64,000 nt of DNA from DATARH01 sp036008175. Lineage in GTDB: Bacteria; Pseudomonadota; Alphaproteobacteria; ATCC43930; CGMCC-115725. The notes under the pieces were generated by a model, which ran no database searches, had not been told where the DNA came from, and saw nothing but the letters and a program-made list of their open reading frames with translations. Position 1 is the stretch's first letter. Each line of letters opens with the position of its first letter. Both the position numbers and the translations under genes were made by a program. Below are positions 8,887 through 17,003 of the stretch, in pieces. The stretch is taken from NCBI GenBank assembly GCA_036008175.1, contig DASYOB010000114.1:1-64000 (forward strand), given 5' to 3'.

Positions 8887-10339
8887 CTACTTCGCCGCCT
8901 CGACCTGTTCGCCCGCGGATATCCGCAACCACGCCCCTTGGCGCGACAGCAGCGCCTGCAAGGCGGCGATCGGAACCTCGCGCGGAGCGCGACCTTGAGA
9001 CGCCGCCAAAGCTGCTGCGGCGCCCGCCGCCTGCCCGGTCAGCCAGCATTGCGGAATTTCGCGCAGGAAGGAATGGCTGCTCGGGTCGCATGAGATATGC
9101 CGGCCGGCGACGAGAAGACCGTCGATCCTGCGCGGCACGAGGCAGCCATAGGGCACCGATACCAGCGGGAATTTTGGCGACAGCGATGGGGATACGCCGA
9201 TCTCGTCGAGGCGGGGCCGGTCATCCGCCCAATCCTCGCGCGTCACCCGGCCCAACCCGACCAGCCGACGCGCGTGGCGCACCCCGAGCTGCGGCGCCGA
9301 CAGCATCATATAGGCGTTCTCGAAGCCCGGCGCGTGCGCGCGATAAACCGCGAGATGCTGCGCCATCAGCCGGTGCGAGCGGATCTCGACCTCGGTCTGG
9401 GTCCTCGACATCGACCGCGGAATAGCCGGCGAGCCGCGGCCCCATGAACAGCGCGACATCGTCGAGCCACGACACGAAGGGCCGCTCGAACAGCCCGCCG
9501 CAAGCCTCCCGCCCCCGCTCCATGAACGCCTTGAAGCGCTCGGGATCGCCGGTCTTGAAGGCGATCCAGCGCGGCATGTCGGTCCCGGCGAACAGCCAGG
9601 CCGTGTTGACGCAATGGTGAATGTCGCGCTCGTCGATATCGCTCTCGCTCGAGGCGCCGGCTCGGTGGAACAGGTCGCCGTCCCCGGTGCAGTCGATCGT
9701 CACTTTGGCCCGGATCGCGAGCCGCCCCTCCTTGCTCTCGAACACGGCGCCGGCGACCCGGCCGTCCTCTCCGAGGATCGGCGTCGCCGCCCAGGCGTGA
9801 AAAACGAGATGCACGCCCTCCGCCAGCACCATCTCTTGGCTCGCCAGCTTCAGGCTTTCGGGATCGACGGTCGGCGACCAGGTGACGATGCCGTGAAAGG
9901 CGGCGGTACGCTCCTTCCAATAGGCCGCAGTCGCCGCGTCGGCGCTGCCCCACGCGGCGCGGGGCGGTCCGGCCACCGCCTCCTTTGGCAGGCGGTCGAG
10001 CAATTCCGCGCCAATACCGCGGATCACCGGCTCGCCCGACCAGCCTGTCATCCGATCGATCCAGATCACCAGGCCACCGGTTGATAATCCGCCGAGATGG
10101 TTGTGCCGCTCGATCAGTACGACTTCGGCGCCAGTGCGCGCCGCGGCGATCGCGGCGGCGGTGCCGGCCGGCCCGCCGCCGGCGACGAGCACGTCGCAGC
10201 TGCGGAATATCGGAACGCGCCGCGCCGCTTCGGTGATCGTTTCGCCGGGCCGCGTGCGCCGCTCCGAGAGCCGCCCGGCGTGGAACACCTCGGCCTGAAA
10301 GAACAGCCCGCCATAATCCGAAGACTTGTCTGAGGCCAC
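8887..10339 (-). pseudogene. FAD-dependent oxidoreductase, split by a frameshift
   Basis: Two overlapping frames encode one protein. The N-terminal part (from 10339) has the dinucleotide motif VLVAGGGPAGTAAAIAAARTG and the FAD contact VIDCTGDGDLFHRAG, and reaches MGPRLAGYSAVDVED. The continuation (TQTEVEIRSHRLMAQHL...) through RIDGLLVAGRHISCD and the C-terminus is in another frame ending at 8887. A one-base indel near 9400-9405 joins them. The family is FAD_oxidored, a glucose-inhibited-division-like or fumarate-reductase-like flavoprotein of about 480 residues. The start is taken as GTG 10339, preceded by GGGAGG; the frame extends to an ATG at 10420, but that would overlap mgtC. The break may be an assembly error. 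Confidence 0.8.
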
Positions 10340-10371
10340 GGAACTCCACCTCCCTAGCTGTCGCCGCTTGC

Positions 10372-11061
10372 CTAATCGCTTCGCGTCGAGGCCCCGATGG
10401 CGTGGTTCGACAGGCTCCACCGTGCCGAAAATACCCCTTTTTCGCGGCCGATGCGGCCGACGAGATGCTCGACCACCTCGTCGGTGCGGGCATGGGCGAA
10501 GAAATCGGCGGCAATGTGCACGATGCCGCCATGGCCGTCAGGTTTACGGGTGTGCAGCGATCTGAGCCCGAGGTGATGCGGCATGTCGCCCGACAGCAGC
10601 GTACGGATTGCCGTTTCCTGCTCGGGGCCGCAGTCGATTTCGATCATGTAGTCGGTTTCGACATCGACCGGGTGCCGCCGCCAGCGGTTGATCGCCGTCT
10701 GCATATGGCGCAGCCCCAGGTTGATCGCTATCGCCCCGATAGCGCCGTAGATCGCCTGGGCGAAGTATCCGGCGCCGGATAAGGCGCCGACCGCCGCCGA
10801 GCACCACAAGGTCGCCGCAGTGTTAAGGCCGCGCACCGAGCCGCCCTCGCGGAAGATGACACCGGCGCCAAGAAAGCCGATCCCGGTGACGATATACGCC
10901 GCCGCCTGTTCGATGTGCAGCCCGACGAAGCATGCCGCTCCGAACGCAACAAGCGCATTGGTGCGGAGCCCGGCCATGCCCTGGTTCCACTGGCGCTCGA
11001 AGCCGATCGCCGCGCCCAGCAGCGCCGACAGCGTTAGCTCGAGAAAGGCGGTGAGGGTCAT
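10372..11061 (-). CDS. MgtC/SapB family membrane protein
   Basis: A 229-residue protein. The MgtC membrane domain occupies residues 1-130, with the hallmark sequences GAAIGFERQWNQGMAGLRTN and GIGFLGAGVIFREGGSVRGL and four or five hydrophobic helices. A C-terminal ACT-like cytosolic domain (about 140-215) follows. MgtC proteins support growth at low magnesium and, in Salmonella, inhibit the F1Fo ATP synthase; the environmental paralogues are less understood. No magnesium riboswitch was recognised upstream (11062-11290). The stop codon is 32 bp before the flavoprotein gene on the same strand, but a functional link is doubtful. Confidence 0.92.
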   Translation of the reverse strand: MTLTAFLELTLSALLGAAIGFERQWNQGMAGLRTNALVAFGAACFVGLHIEQAAAYIVTGIGFLGAGVIFREGGSVRGLNTAATLWCSAAVGALSGAGYFAQAIYGAIGAIAINLGLRHMQTAINRWRRHPVDVETDYMIEIDCGPEQETAIRTLLSGDMPHHLGLRSLHTRKPDGHGGIVHIAADFFAHARTDEVVEHLVGRIGREKGVFSARWSLSNHAIGASTRSD

Positions 11062-11290
11062 GGCGCCGCGGCGGCCGGCGGCCGAGCAGTCGGCGGAGAG
11101 GTGGTCGGCATTCGAAGGCGCTCCTCGTCACAAAATTGTCATAGACGAGGATAGCAGCTTTTTGCGCTCTGACAGCTCGCGCCGCTATCTGCCCGGCCAG
11201 CAAACCGCGGCGACGCGCATGCTGTGATCAACGGCGCCTAAGAGGTGGATTTGCGGCCGTAGGCGAGAGGCGGCCCGCATCTTGCTGTTA

Positions 11291-11488
11291 TTATGATCGG
11301 TCGAGCTGGTCTTCACGGACCACGCGTTCGTGGCCATCCAACTGACTTTTTACCCGATATTGGAAAACGCTGGCGGTTTCGGGGAGCAGACGAACAATCT
11401 TGAAGCTGCCCCGGCCGCGGGTGCCGTCCTGATTCCGATCGGGCGAAAAGCGGACGGTCTGTCCAACCGCAAACTTGTGTATCGACAT
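11291..11488 (-). CDS. small conserved hypothetical protein (65 aa)
   Basis: A short, charged, mostly beta-like protein: MSIHKFAVGQTVRFSP, then RGRGSFKIVRLLPET, FQYRVKSQLDGHERVVREDQL. The pattern of a hydrophobic start, a glycine-rich turn and a strand-rich body resembles small SH3-like proteins that I recall as common in alphaproteobacteria. The start codon has a GGAGG-like sequence just upstream. Function unknown. It lies on the same strand as the small protein gene, rpsU and the cold-shock gene. Confidence 0.7.
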   Translation of the reverse strand: MSIHKFAVGQTVRFSPDRNQDGTRGRGSFKIVRLLPETASVFQYRVKSQLDGHERVVREDQLDRS

Positions 11489-11527
11489 GTTTCGACCCTC
11501 CTGGACGCCGCTCAGGTGGGCCAGCCC

Positions 11528-11731
11528 TCAGGGCTCGGTTACCGGCGGCCTACTGTCGACGCGCTCGGCCAAACGTTCGTATTCGAGCGCGACCTCGCGC
11601 AAATGCTCCTTGACCGCGGTCGTCGTTGCGTCGCTCGCCAGCTGCCGGACCCGAGCCGCATGCCGACGATAATACTCGGCCGGAAGCGGCGGTGTAGCGG
11701 GCGGCAAGTCCATTGCGGTATATCCGACCAC
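11528..11731 (-). CDS. small hypothetical protein, helical (67 aa)
   Basis: A 67-residue, predicted alpha-helical protein (EYYRRHAARVRQLASDATTT followed by VKEHLREVALEYERLAERVD). The heptad-like pattern suggests a coiled coil. It begins 2 bp after the rpsU stop and may be translated from the same message. Short helical proteins of this kind are frequent in alphaproteobacteria, without assigned function. An alternative frame starting at 11733 is a shadow. Confidence 0.6.
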   Translation of the reverse strand: MVGYTAMDLPPATPPLPAEYYRRHAARVRQLASDATTTAVKEHLREVALEYERLAERVDSRPPVTEP

Positions 11732-11733
11732 AA

Positions 11734-11937
11734 TCAGTAGCCCTCGCGCTCCAGCCGCTTGCGCAGCATCTTGCGGTGGCGGCGGATCGATTCGGCCTTC
11801 TCGCGGACGCGGCGTTCCGAGGGCTTCTCGTAAGACCTCCGCCGCTTCATGTCGCGGAATGTGCCCTCCCGCTGCATCTTTTTCTTGAGCACCCGCAGCG
11901 CGGAATTGATGTCATTGTCGCGGACGAATACCTGCAT
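11734..11937 (-). CDS. rpsU: 30S ribosomal protein S21
   Basis: A 67-residue, highly basic protein matching bS21 over its full length: MQVFVRDNDINSALRVLKKK, GTFRDMKRRRSYEKPSERRV, then a lysine and arginine-rich tail. S21 sits near the anti-Shine-Dalgarno end of 16S rRNA and helps initiation. It lies directly downstream of the cold-shock gene on the same strand, with a hairpin between them, and may be followed by the 67-residue helical protein in one message. Confidence 0.97.
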   Translation of the reverse strand: MQVFVRDNDINSALRVLKKKMQREGTFRDMKRRRSYEKPSERRVREKAESIRRHRKMLRKRLEREGY

Positions 11938-11989
11938 GACCGGGACGCACTCCTATCGTTGTATTTCGTCGCCCCGTCCGCGGCAAGAA

Positions 11990-12015
11990 GGGGAGCCGCG
12001 CAGATCGGGCTCCCC
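11990..12015 (-). terminator. hairpin between the cold-shock gene and rpsU
   Basis: An 8-bp stem, GGGGAGCC at 11990-11997 pairing with GGCTCCCC at 12008-12015, lies just after the cold-shock stop codon. On the minus strand it is followed by TTCTT rather than a clean T-run, so it is a weak or attenuating terminator. Confidence 0.5.
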
Positions 12016-12024
12016 CCTCGCTAG

Positions 12025-12231
12025 CTAAACTTGCTGCAGATTGACCGCGGAAGTCTTTCCTTGGTTACCCCGTTCGAGCTCGAAGCTCACTTTCTGCCCT
12101 TCGTGCAGGTTGCCGAGGCCAGCGCGCTCGACGGCCGAGATGTGCACGAACACATCTTTCGATCCGTCATCGGGCTGAATGAAGCCGTAGCCCTTTTGGG
12201 AATTGAACCACTTCACGGTTCCGATCGCCAT
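12025..12231 (-). CDS. cold-shock protein (CspA family)
   Basis: A 68-residue single cold-shock domain. MAIGTVKWFNSQKGYGFIQP contains the RNP1 motif (KGYGFI) and VFVHISAVE the RNP2 motif. It binds single-stranded RNA or DNA and acts as an RNA chaperone. The start at 12231 has AAGGA at the right distance. The open frame continues upstream to 12459, but that extension has no homology to the domain and would add an unlikely 76 residues. The gene is followed by a hairpin and rpsU. Confidence 0.95.
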   Translation of the reverse strand: MAIGTVKWFNSQKGYGFIQPDDGSKDVFVHISAVERAGLGNLHEGQKVSFELERGNQGKTSAVNLQQV

Positions 12232-12670
12232 TTTCGTCCTTCGCATGGTGAAGAGTGCGCCGCCGCTCAAGAGCGAACGGCGGGGCCAACCACAACATCG
12301 ATCGGAGAGCAGGTCCGGCGCCCGTTTGCGCTTGGAAGAGCAGGCCGAACCATGAAGAAGTCGACGTAAGCGAGATGGGCGCTCGCGGTCCGGTTTACAA
12401 GGAGGCGTCTTCGTCGCTTTGCTGCCAAGTGTAGCTCGCCAGTCAGCTCTGATCGGCAAAACGCTGGCGCTGAAACGGCAACATTTACATGGTATTCTGG
12501 GAATCGAGCGCGCCTACCCGGACTGGCTCGCGCAGGTCGGCCTACCTAACGAGAGACTGAGAGCCTCGGAAGCGATCAAGAGCGCGGGGCGCCGGGTCGG
12601 CCTTGACGCGCCCGCCGACGATCTCTACCTCGGCTCTCGCTCCCCTCGCCGTTTTTGAAAGTCGGTTCGA
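12232..12670. other. divergent intergenic region between the cold-shock gene and ettA
   Basis: About 440 bp without a supported gene. It must contain the minus-strand promoter and leader of the cold-shock gene and the plus-strand promoter of ettA. A partial stem (GCCGCCGCTC...GAACGGCGG around 12260-12285) lies in the cold-shock leader. I see no clear riboswitch. A 79-residue frame on the plus strand looks like chance. Confidence 0.4.
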
Positions 12671-14353
12671 ATGGCCGCCTACCAATACATCTACGTGATG
12701 AAAGGTCTATCGAAGACCTATTCCGGCGGCCGGCAGGTGCTGAGCGACATCTGGCTGTCGTTCTTTCCCGGCGCCAAGATCGGGGTCCTCGGCCCGAACG
12801 GTGCCGGCAAATCGACGTTGCTGCGGATTATGGCCGGCGAGGAGCGCGATTTTTCCGGCGAGGCCTGGGCGGCGGAAGGCGTCCGCATCGGCTTTCTGCC
12901 GCAGGAGCCGGCGCTCAATCCGAATAAGGACGTGTTCGGCAACGTCATGGAGGGTCTGGCCGAGACGAAGGCGCTGCTCGACCGCTTCGAGGCGGTCAGC
13001 GCCCGTTTCGCCGAGGATCTGTCGCCCGAGGAAATGGAGGTGCTGATTGCCGAGCAGGGCGAGTTGCAGGAGAAGATCGAGCAGGCCGACGCCTGGGAGC
13101 TCGACCGCACCGTCGAGATCGCGATGGACGCGCTGCGCTGCCCGCCGGGCGACGCTGCGGTCGCGACGCTATCGGGCGGTGAGCGCCGCCGGGTAGCGCT
13201 GTGCCGGCTGCTATTGCAGCGGCCGGACCTCCTACTGCTCGACGAGCCGACCAATCATCTCGACGCCGAATCGGTCGCCTGGCTGCAGCGTTTTCTGCGC
13301 GACTATCCCGGCACCGTCGTCACCATCACCCACGATCGCTATTTCCTCGACGAGGTCGCCGGGTGGATCCTCGAACTGGATCGCGGGCGCGGCATCCCGT
13401 TCGAGGGCAATTATTCCGGCTGGCTCGAGCAGAAGCAGGCCCGGCTCGAAGTCGAGGGCAAGGCCGAGGAGGCGCGCCGGCGTACCCTGGAGCGCGAGCT
13501 CGAATGGGTGCGGCAGAGCCCCCGCGCGCGGCAAGCCAAGAGCAAGGCCCGTGTCTCGGCCTACGAAGCCCTGGTCGCGCAAAGCCGAGAAAAAGCGCCG
13601 GAAACCGCGCAAATCGTGCTGCCGCCGGGGCCGCGCCTCGGGGATCTCGTCATCGAGGCCGAAGGCGTTCGCAAGGGGTTCGGCAACAATCTGTTGATCG
13701 AGGAACTCGGCTTCCGCCTGCCGCCGGGCGGCATCGTCGGCATCATCGGCCCGAACGGTGCCGGCAAGACGACGCTGTTCCGCATGATCACCAGCCAGGA
13801 GCAGCCCGACAGCGGCTCATTCCGCGTCGGCGAGACGGTCAGGCTCGGCTATGTCGACCAGTCGCGCGACACACTCGTCGCCGGCAACACGGTCTGGCAG
13901 GAGATCTCAGGTGGGCTCGACGAGATCGATCTCGGCCGCCGCAAGATCGCCAGCCGCGCCTATTGCGCGCTGTTCAATTTCCGCGGACCCGATCAGCAGA
14001 AAAAGGTCGGTCAGCTCTCGGGCGGCGAGCGCAATCGGGTGCACCTGGCGAAGATGCTGAAGGAGGGTGCCAATGTGCTGCTCCTCGACGAACCAACCAA
14101 CGACCTCGATATCGACACGCTGCGGGCACTTGAGGAAGCATTGCTGGATTTTCCCGGCTGCGCCGCGATCATCACCCACGACCGCTGGTTTCTCGATCGC
14201 ATCGCCACCCACATCCTCGCTTTCGAGGGCGACAGCGAGGTCGTCTGGTTCGAGGGCAATTATGCCGATTACGAAGCCGACCGGCGCCGGCGCCTGGGTG
14301 CCGACGCCGATCTGCCGCACCGCATCCGCTACAAGCCGCTGGTTCGCGGCTAA
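12671..14353 (+). CDS. ettA: energy-dependent translational throttle protein EttA (ABC-F ATPase)
   Basis: A 560-residue soluble protein with two ABC ATPase domains and no membrane segment. The first Walker A is GPNGAGKST at 41-49, followed by a first LSGGE signature and LLLLDEPTNHLD. A long charged linker (EVEGKAEEARRRTLERELEW, RQAKSKARVSAYE) is the ribosome-facing P-site tRNA-interaction motif. A second set of motifs (GPNGAGKTT, LSGGERNRVHLAKML, LLLLDEPTNDLDI) completes it. EttA binds the ribosomal E site and gates the first elongation step according to the ATP/ADP ratio. The length and linker match EttA better than Uup or YheS. It converges on the mlaC-like gene, with only 3 bp between the stop codons. 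Confidence 0.95.
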   Translation: MAAYQYIYVMKGLSKTYSGGRQVLSDIWLSFFPGAKIGVLGPNGAGKSTLLRIMAGEERDFSGEAWAAEGVRIGFLPQEPALNPNKDVFGNVMEGLAETKALLDRFEAVSARFAEDLSPEEMEVLIAEQGELQEKIEQADAWELDRTVEIAMDALRCPPGDAAVATLSGGERRRVALCRLLLQRPDLLLLDEPTNHLDAESVAWLQRFLRDYPGTVVTITHDRYFLDEVAGWILELDRGRGIPFEGNYSGWLEQKQARLEVEGKAEEARRRTLERELEWVRQSPRARQAKSKARVSAYEALVAQSREKAPETAQIVLPPGPRLGDLVIEAEGVRKGFGNNLLIEELGFRLPPGGIVGIIGPNGAGKTTLFRMITSQEQPDSGSFRVGETVRLGYVDQSRDTLVAGNTVWQEISGGLDEIDLGRRKIASRAYCALFNFRGPDQQKKVGQLSGGERNRVHLAKMLKEGANVLLLDEPTNDLDIDTLRALEEALLDFPGCAAIITHDRWFLDRIATHILAFEGDSEVVWFEGNYADYEADRRRRLGADADLPHRIRYKPLVRG

Positions 14354-14356
14354 GGG

Positions 14357-14998
14357 TCAGCGACGCGGGATGGAGCTGCCGTAGTACGAACCCTGGCCCA
14401 GCTGCTGCCGCAACGCCGCCAGCAGGGCCTCGGGACGGCCGCCGTTGCGCTGGATGATCGCGGCGAACTCGTCGCGCTGGGTGACCTTCATGCTGACCCC
14501 GCCGACCACGACATCGGTGATCAGGTAACGCCCGCCATTATTCATCACGTGCCAGTCGATCTCGGTCGGCTGTCCGCCGGGCCTGGTTACCTGGCTGGTA
14601 ACGATGGCCTCGCCGCCATAGGGGCGTTCGCCGGTCACCCGGAAGGGCGAGCCGGCATAGGGAGCCAGCCGTGTGCTGTAAGAACGCGCGATATAGTCGC
14701 GGAACAGGCTCTGGAACTCCTGCTGTTCCTGCGGCGGCATGCTGCGCGCGTAGGGGCCGAGGACGAAGCGGGAGATTTCCGGAATATCGAAACCGGTGTC
14801 GAACAGTTGCCGGAAGCGCGCGACACGCTGTGGTTCCGGCGCCGCCAAGCTCTGGAGACCTTGGGTACCAAGGTTTTGGATAAAGGCGGCGGCACCTTGA
14901 TCCTGCGCCGCAGCAGGGCGCGGCGCCGCCGCGCAGAACAGGGCGCTGAGGAAGAGCGCGCCGATCGCCAAGGGCGATCGAAGAGACCGTTGCAGCAT
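14357..14998 (-). CDS. mlaC: MlaC-like phospholipid-binding periplasmic protein (second copy)
   Basis: A 213-residue exported protein of the MlaC/Ttg2D (toluene tolerance) family. A Sec signal peptide spans residues 1-31 (MLQRSLRSPLAIGALFLSAL...AAPRPAAAQ). The family features are FDIPEISRFVLGPYARSMPP, then ITDVVVGGVSMKVTQRDEFA and IIQRNGGRPEALLAALRQ. MlaC carries phospholipid across the periplasm between the MlaA outer-membrane complex and the MlaFEDB transporter. The start at 14998 has GAGG upstream; a longer frame to 15217 has no signal peptide at its start. It lies about 360 bp after the first mlaC copy, so it probably has its own promoter or a long spacer. No mlaFEDB genes are in the window. 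Confidence 0.93.
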   Translation of the reverse strand: MLQRSLRSPLAIGALFLSALFCAAAPRPAAAQDQGAAAFIQNLGTQGLQSLAAPEPQRVARFRQLFDTGFDIPEISRFVLGPYARSMPPQEQQEFQSLFRDYIARSYSTRLAPYAGSPFRVTGERPYGGEAIVTSQVTRPGGQPTEIDWHVMNNGGRYLITDVVVGGVSMKVTQRDEFAAIIQRNGGRPEALLAALRQQLGQGSYYGSSIPRR

Positions 14999-15356
14999 CT
15001 TGAGACCTCGAAAATGGTTAGAGGCTGAGGGGTTGGTGACAAACCCGGCCAGGGTAAGTAGATGTGCCGCGCGTCTCGGGTTTTCGTGGCGCCGCATCGA
15101 CGGCACGCCAAGGGGTTCGCTGTAGGACATTGCATTCAATAGGTTAGCTGCCGGCCAGGTTCCGACATCCGTACGAACGCTCGGCGGCGGTCGCTGTTCA
15201 CCGTTTCTCGCGAACAACCGGAAAGCTATTCCAGCGCGAAAGGAACGCGCGGAAGTACATCGGCCGGCCGAAAACGCCAGCGACTACGGCAGCGCCTGCT
15301 CTGCTGAAGTCGCCCCTCGTTGCGCTGTCGATGATTTTCGAAGCTGGCGGCCGCGC
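14999..15356. other. spacer between the two mlaC-like genes
   Basis: About 358 bp without a supported gene. On the minus strand, near 15140, TTGAATGCAATGT might be part of a promoter for the second mlaC copy, but no full -35/-10 pair is convincing. The other open frames here are shadows. Confidence 0.35.
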
Positions 15357-15956
15357 TCAGCGGCTGGCGGCGGTCTTTTGCCGAAGCTGAGCGAGGAGCG
15401 GCCCGACTTGGCCGCCGTTGCGCTGGATCACCGAGGCGAACTCGTCGCGCTGCGTCACCTTCATGCTGACGCCGCCGACGTAGACATCGGTGATCTTGTA
15501 TGCACCGCCGGGATTGATCAGAAACCAATCGACCTGGACCGGCGCGCCACCCGGCCGGTCGATCTCGCTGGTGACGACGGTCTCGCCGCCGCTCTGGCGA
15601 CTCCCCGTTACCCGGAACGGCGCCCCGCCGTATTGGCCGAGGCGGGCACTGTACGCCTGCACGATATATTCCTGGAACAGCCCCAGAAATTCTTGCTGCT
15701 CCTGCGGGCTCGCCGTGCGCCAGTAGCGCCCGAGGACGAATTGCCCGATCCCGGGGATGTCGAAATCGTTGTGGAACAATTCGCGGAACCGCGCCAGTCG
15801 CTGCGGTGCGCTAACACCTGGACCCAACACCTCAATCGCCCGCGTACCGAGCGTGTTGACGAAGGCGCGCGGGTCTTCCGCCGCCCCGACCCGCGGTGCC
15901 GCGGCAAGCACGGTCAGCAGCAGAAAGGTGGCGCCGATCGCGGGACGACGGAACAT
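15357..15956 (-). CDS. mlaC: MlaC-like phospholipid-binding periplasmic protein (first copy)
   Basis: A 199-residue protein with a Sec signal peptide (residues 1-25, MFRRPAIGATFLLLTVLAAA), homologous throughout to the downstream copy: FDIPGIGQFVLGRYWRTASP, YKITDVYVGGVSMKVTQRDE and VIQRNGGQVGPLLAQLRQ. It follows the MlaA gene by 20 bp and is expected to be in its operon, as in many alphaproteobacteria where mlaA-mlaC are paired. The two copies share an unusually high number of identical positions in the C-terminal third, consistent with a duplication that has begun to diverge. Confidence 0.94.
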   Translation of the reverse strand: MFRRPAIGATFLLLTVLAAAPRVGAAEDPRAFVNTLGTRAIEVLGPGVSAPQRLARFRELFHNDFDIPGIGQFVLGRYWRTASPQEQQEFLGLFQEYIVQAYSARLGQYGGAPFRVTGSRQSGGETVVTSEIDRPGGAPVQVDWFLINPGGAYKITDVYVGGVSMKVTQRDEFASVIQRNGGQVGPLLAQLRQKTAASR

Positions 15957-15976
15957 TTGGGAAAAACCTCGTGAAA

Positions 15977-16768
15977 TTAGCGCTGTGGGGGCGCCGAATA
16001 GGAAATAGGTGCACCGGAGTCGCCGCCGAAGCCCGGGTTCGGCAGGTTGGCATTTTCGTGGCGAATCTGCGCCGCGCGCCGCTGGCCGTAAAGCGAGCGG
16101 ATCGTCGCATAGTAATCGAGCGAGGTGCGCTCGATATCGGCGAGGCTCTCGATGTTGCGCGCGCGGGTATCGACGCCTTCGACGACGCTACGTGCGACCG
16201 CCGCGTAGATCTTGTTATACTGCCCGGCGAAGTAGTCGCCGGGATCGCCGAAGCTGTCGCCGATCTCGCCGACCAGATCGCGCACATTGGACGGGCCGAG
16301 CACGGGGACGACGATGTACGGCCCCGAGTCAAACCCATAGGTCGCCAGCGTCACCCCGAGATCGTTGCTGTGGTAGGGGATGCCGATCCGCGTGGCGACG
16401 TCGAACATGCCGCCGATGCCAATGGTGGTGTTGACAACGAAGCGCCCGAACGTGTTCGCGGCGAGCCCAGGCTGCGCCTGCAGCACATCGTTGGCGAAGA
16501 TGATCGGTCCATTGAGGTTCTGCAGAAAATCGTGCAGCGACTGCTGTGCCGGCGGCGGCACCACATTGCGGTAGGCCTCCGCGACCGGGACCAGCACGTT
16601 TCGATCGACCTCCTGGTTGAAGGCGAAGATCGATCGGTTGGTGTCTTCATACGGGTCGGCGAAGCCTTCATCGCCGGACGCGGGCGCGCGCGGCGCCACG
16701 CAGCCGGACAAGGCCAGCCCGGTTGCGAGAAGGGCCGACAGGATAAGTGGCGATCGGCGGATGAGCAT
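15977..16768 (-). CDS. mlaA: MlaA (VacJ) family outer-membrane lipoprotein
   Basis: A 263-residue lipoprotein. The lipobox L-S-G-C with Cys23 follows MLIRRSPLILSALLATGLAL. The family core is ADPYEDTNRSIFAFNQEVDR, FLQNLNGPIIFANDVLQAQP, NTTIGIGGMFDVATRIGIPY and GPYIVVPVLGPSNVRD. MlaA sits in the outer membrane with porin and removes phospholipids from the outer leaflet, passing them to MlaC. The start at 16768 has GAGG upstream; an in-frame extension to 16882 is unlikely. The IS1595-type element lies upstream of it (end 16937) without interrupting the gene. First gene of mlaA-mlaC. Confidence 0.95.
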   Translation of the reverse strand: MLIRRSPLILSALLATGLALSGCVAPRAPASGDEGFADPYEDTNRSIFAFNQEVDRNVLVPVAEAYRNVVPPPAQQSLHDFLQNLNGPIIFANDVLQAQPGLAANTFGRFVVNTTIGIGGMFDVATRIGIPYHSNDLGVTLATYGFDSGPYIVVPVLGPSNVRDLVGEIGDSFGDPGDYFAGQYNKIYAAVARSVVEGVDTRARNIESLADIERTSLDYYATIRSLYGQRRAAQIRHENANLPNPGFGGDSGAPISYSAPPQR

Positions 16769-16936
16769 CGACGTGCCTCGCGTCTGAAATGCGCGCCAGG
16801 CGATGGCAGCGCGGGATAATGACGAAAAACGCGCATACACGGCAAGCGATCCTTGCTCGCTCCGCGCTCGCGTTATGCGCATACCACGCGCACGTTAATT
16901 TTACGCCATCTCTGATGAACCGTGCCCGGCCCGTAT

Positions 16937-16961
16937 GGGGATATTATACTTGACGTTCCCA
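16937..16961 (+). repeat. left terminal inverted repeat of the IS1595-type element
   Basis: It begins GGGGATATTATACTTGACG and ends GTTCCCA. It pairs with 19072-19097 read on the other strand, differing at two positions and by one extra G at the right tip. It lies about 40 bp upstream of the transposase start. Confidence 0.9.
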
Positions 16962-17003
16962 ACCACAATCCCTATATTTTCGTTAGGTTTTCATGGGTTG
17001 GCA

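Noticed and set aside
12232..12459. Extended start for the cold-shock protein
   Set aside because: The extension does not resemble a cold-shock domain, and the short form has a proper ribosome site.
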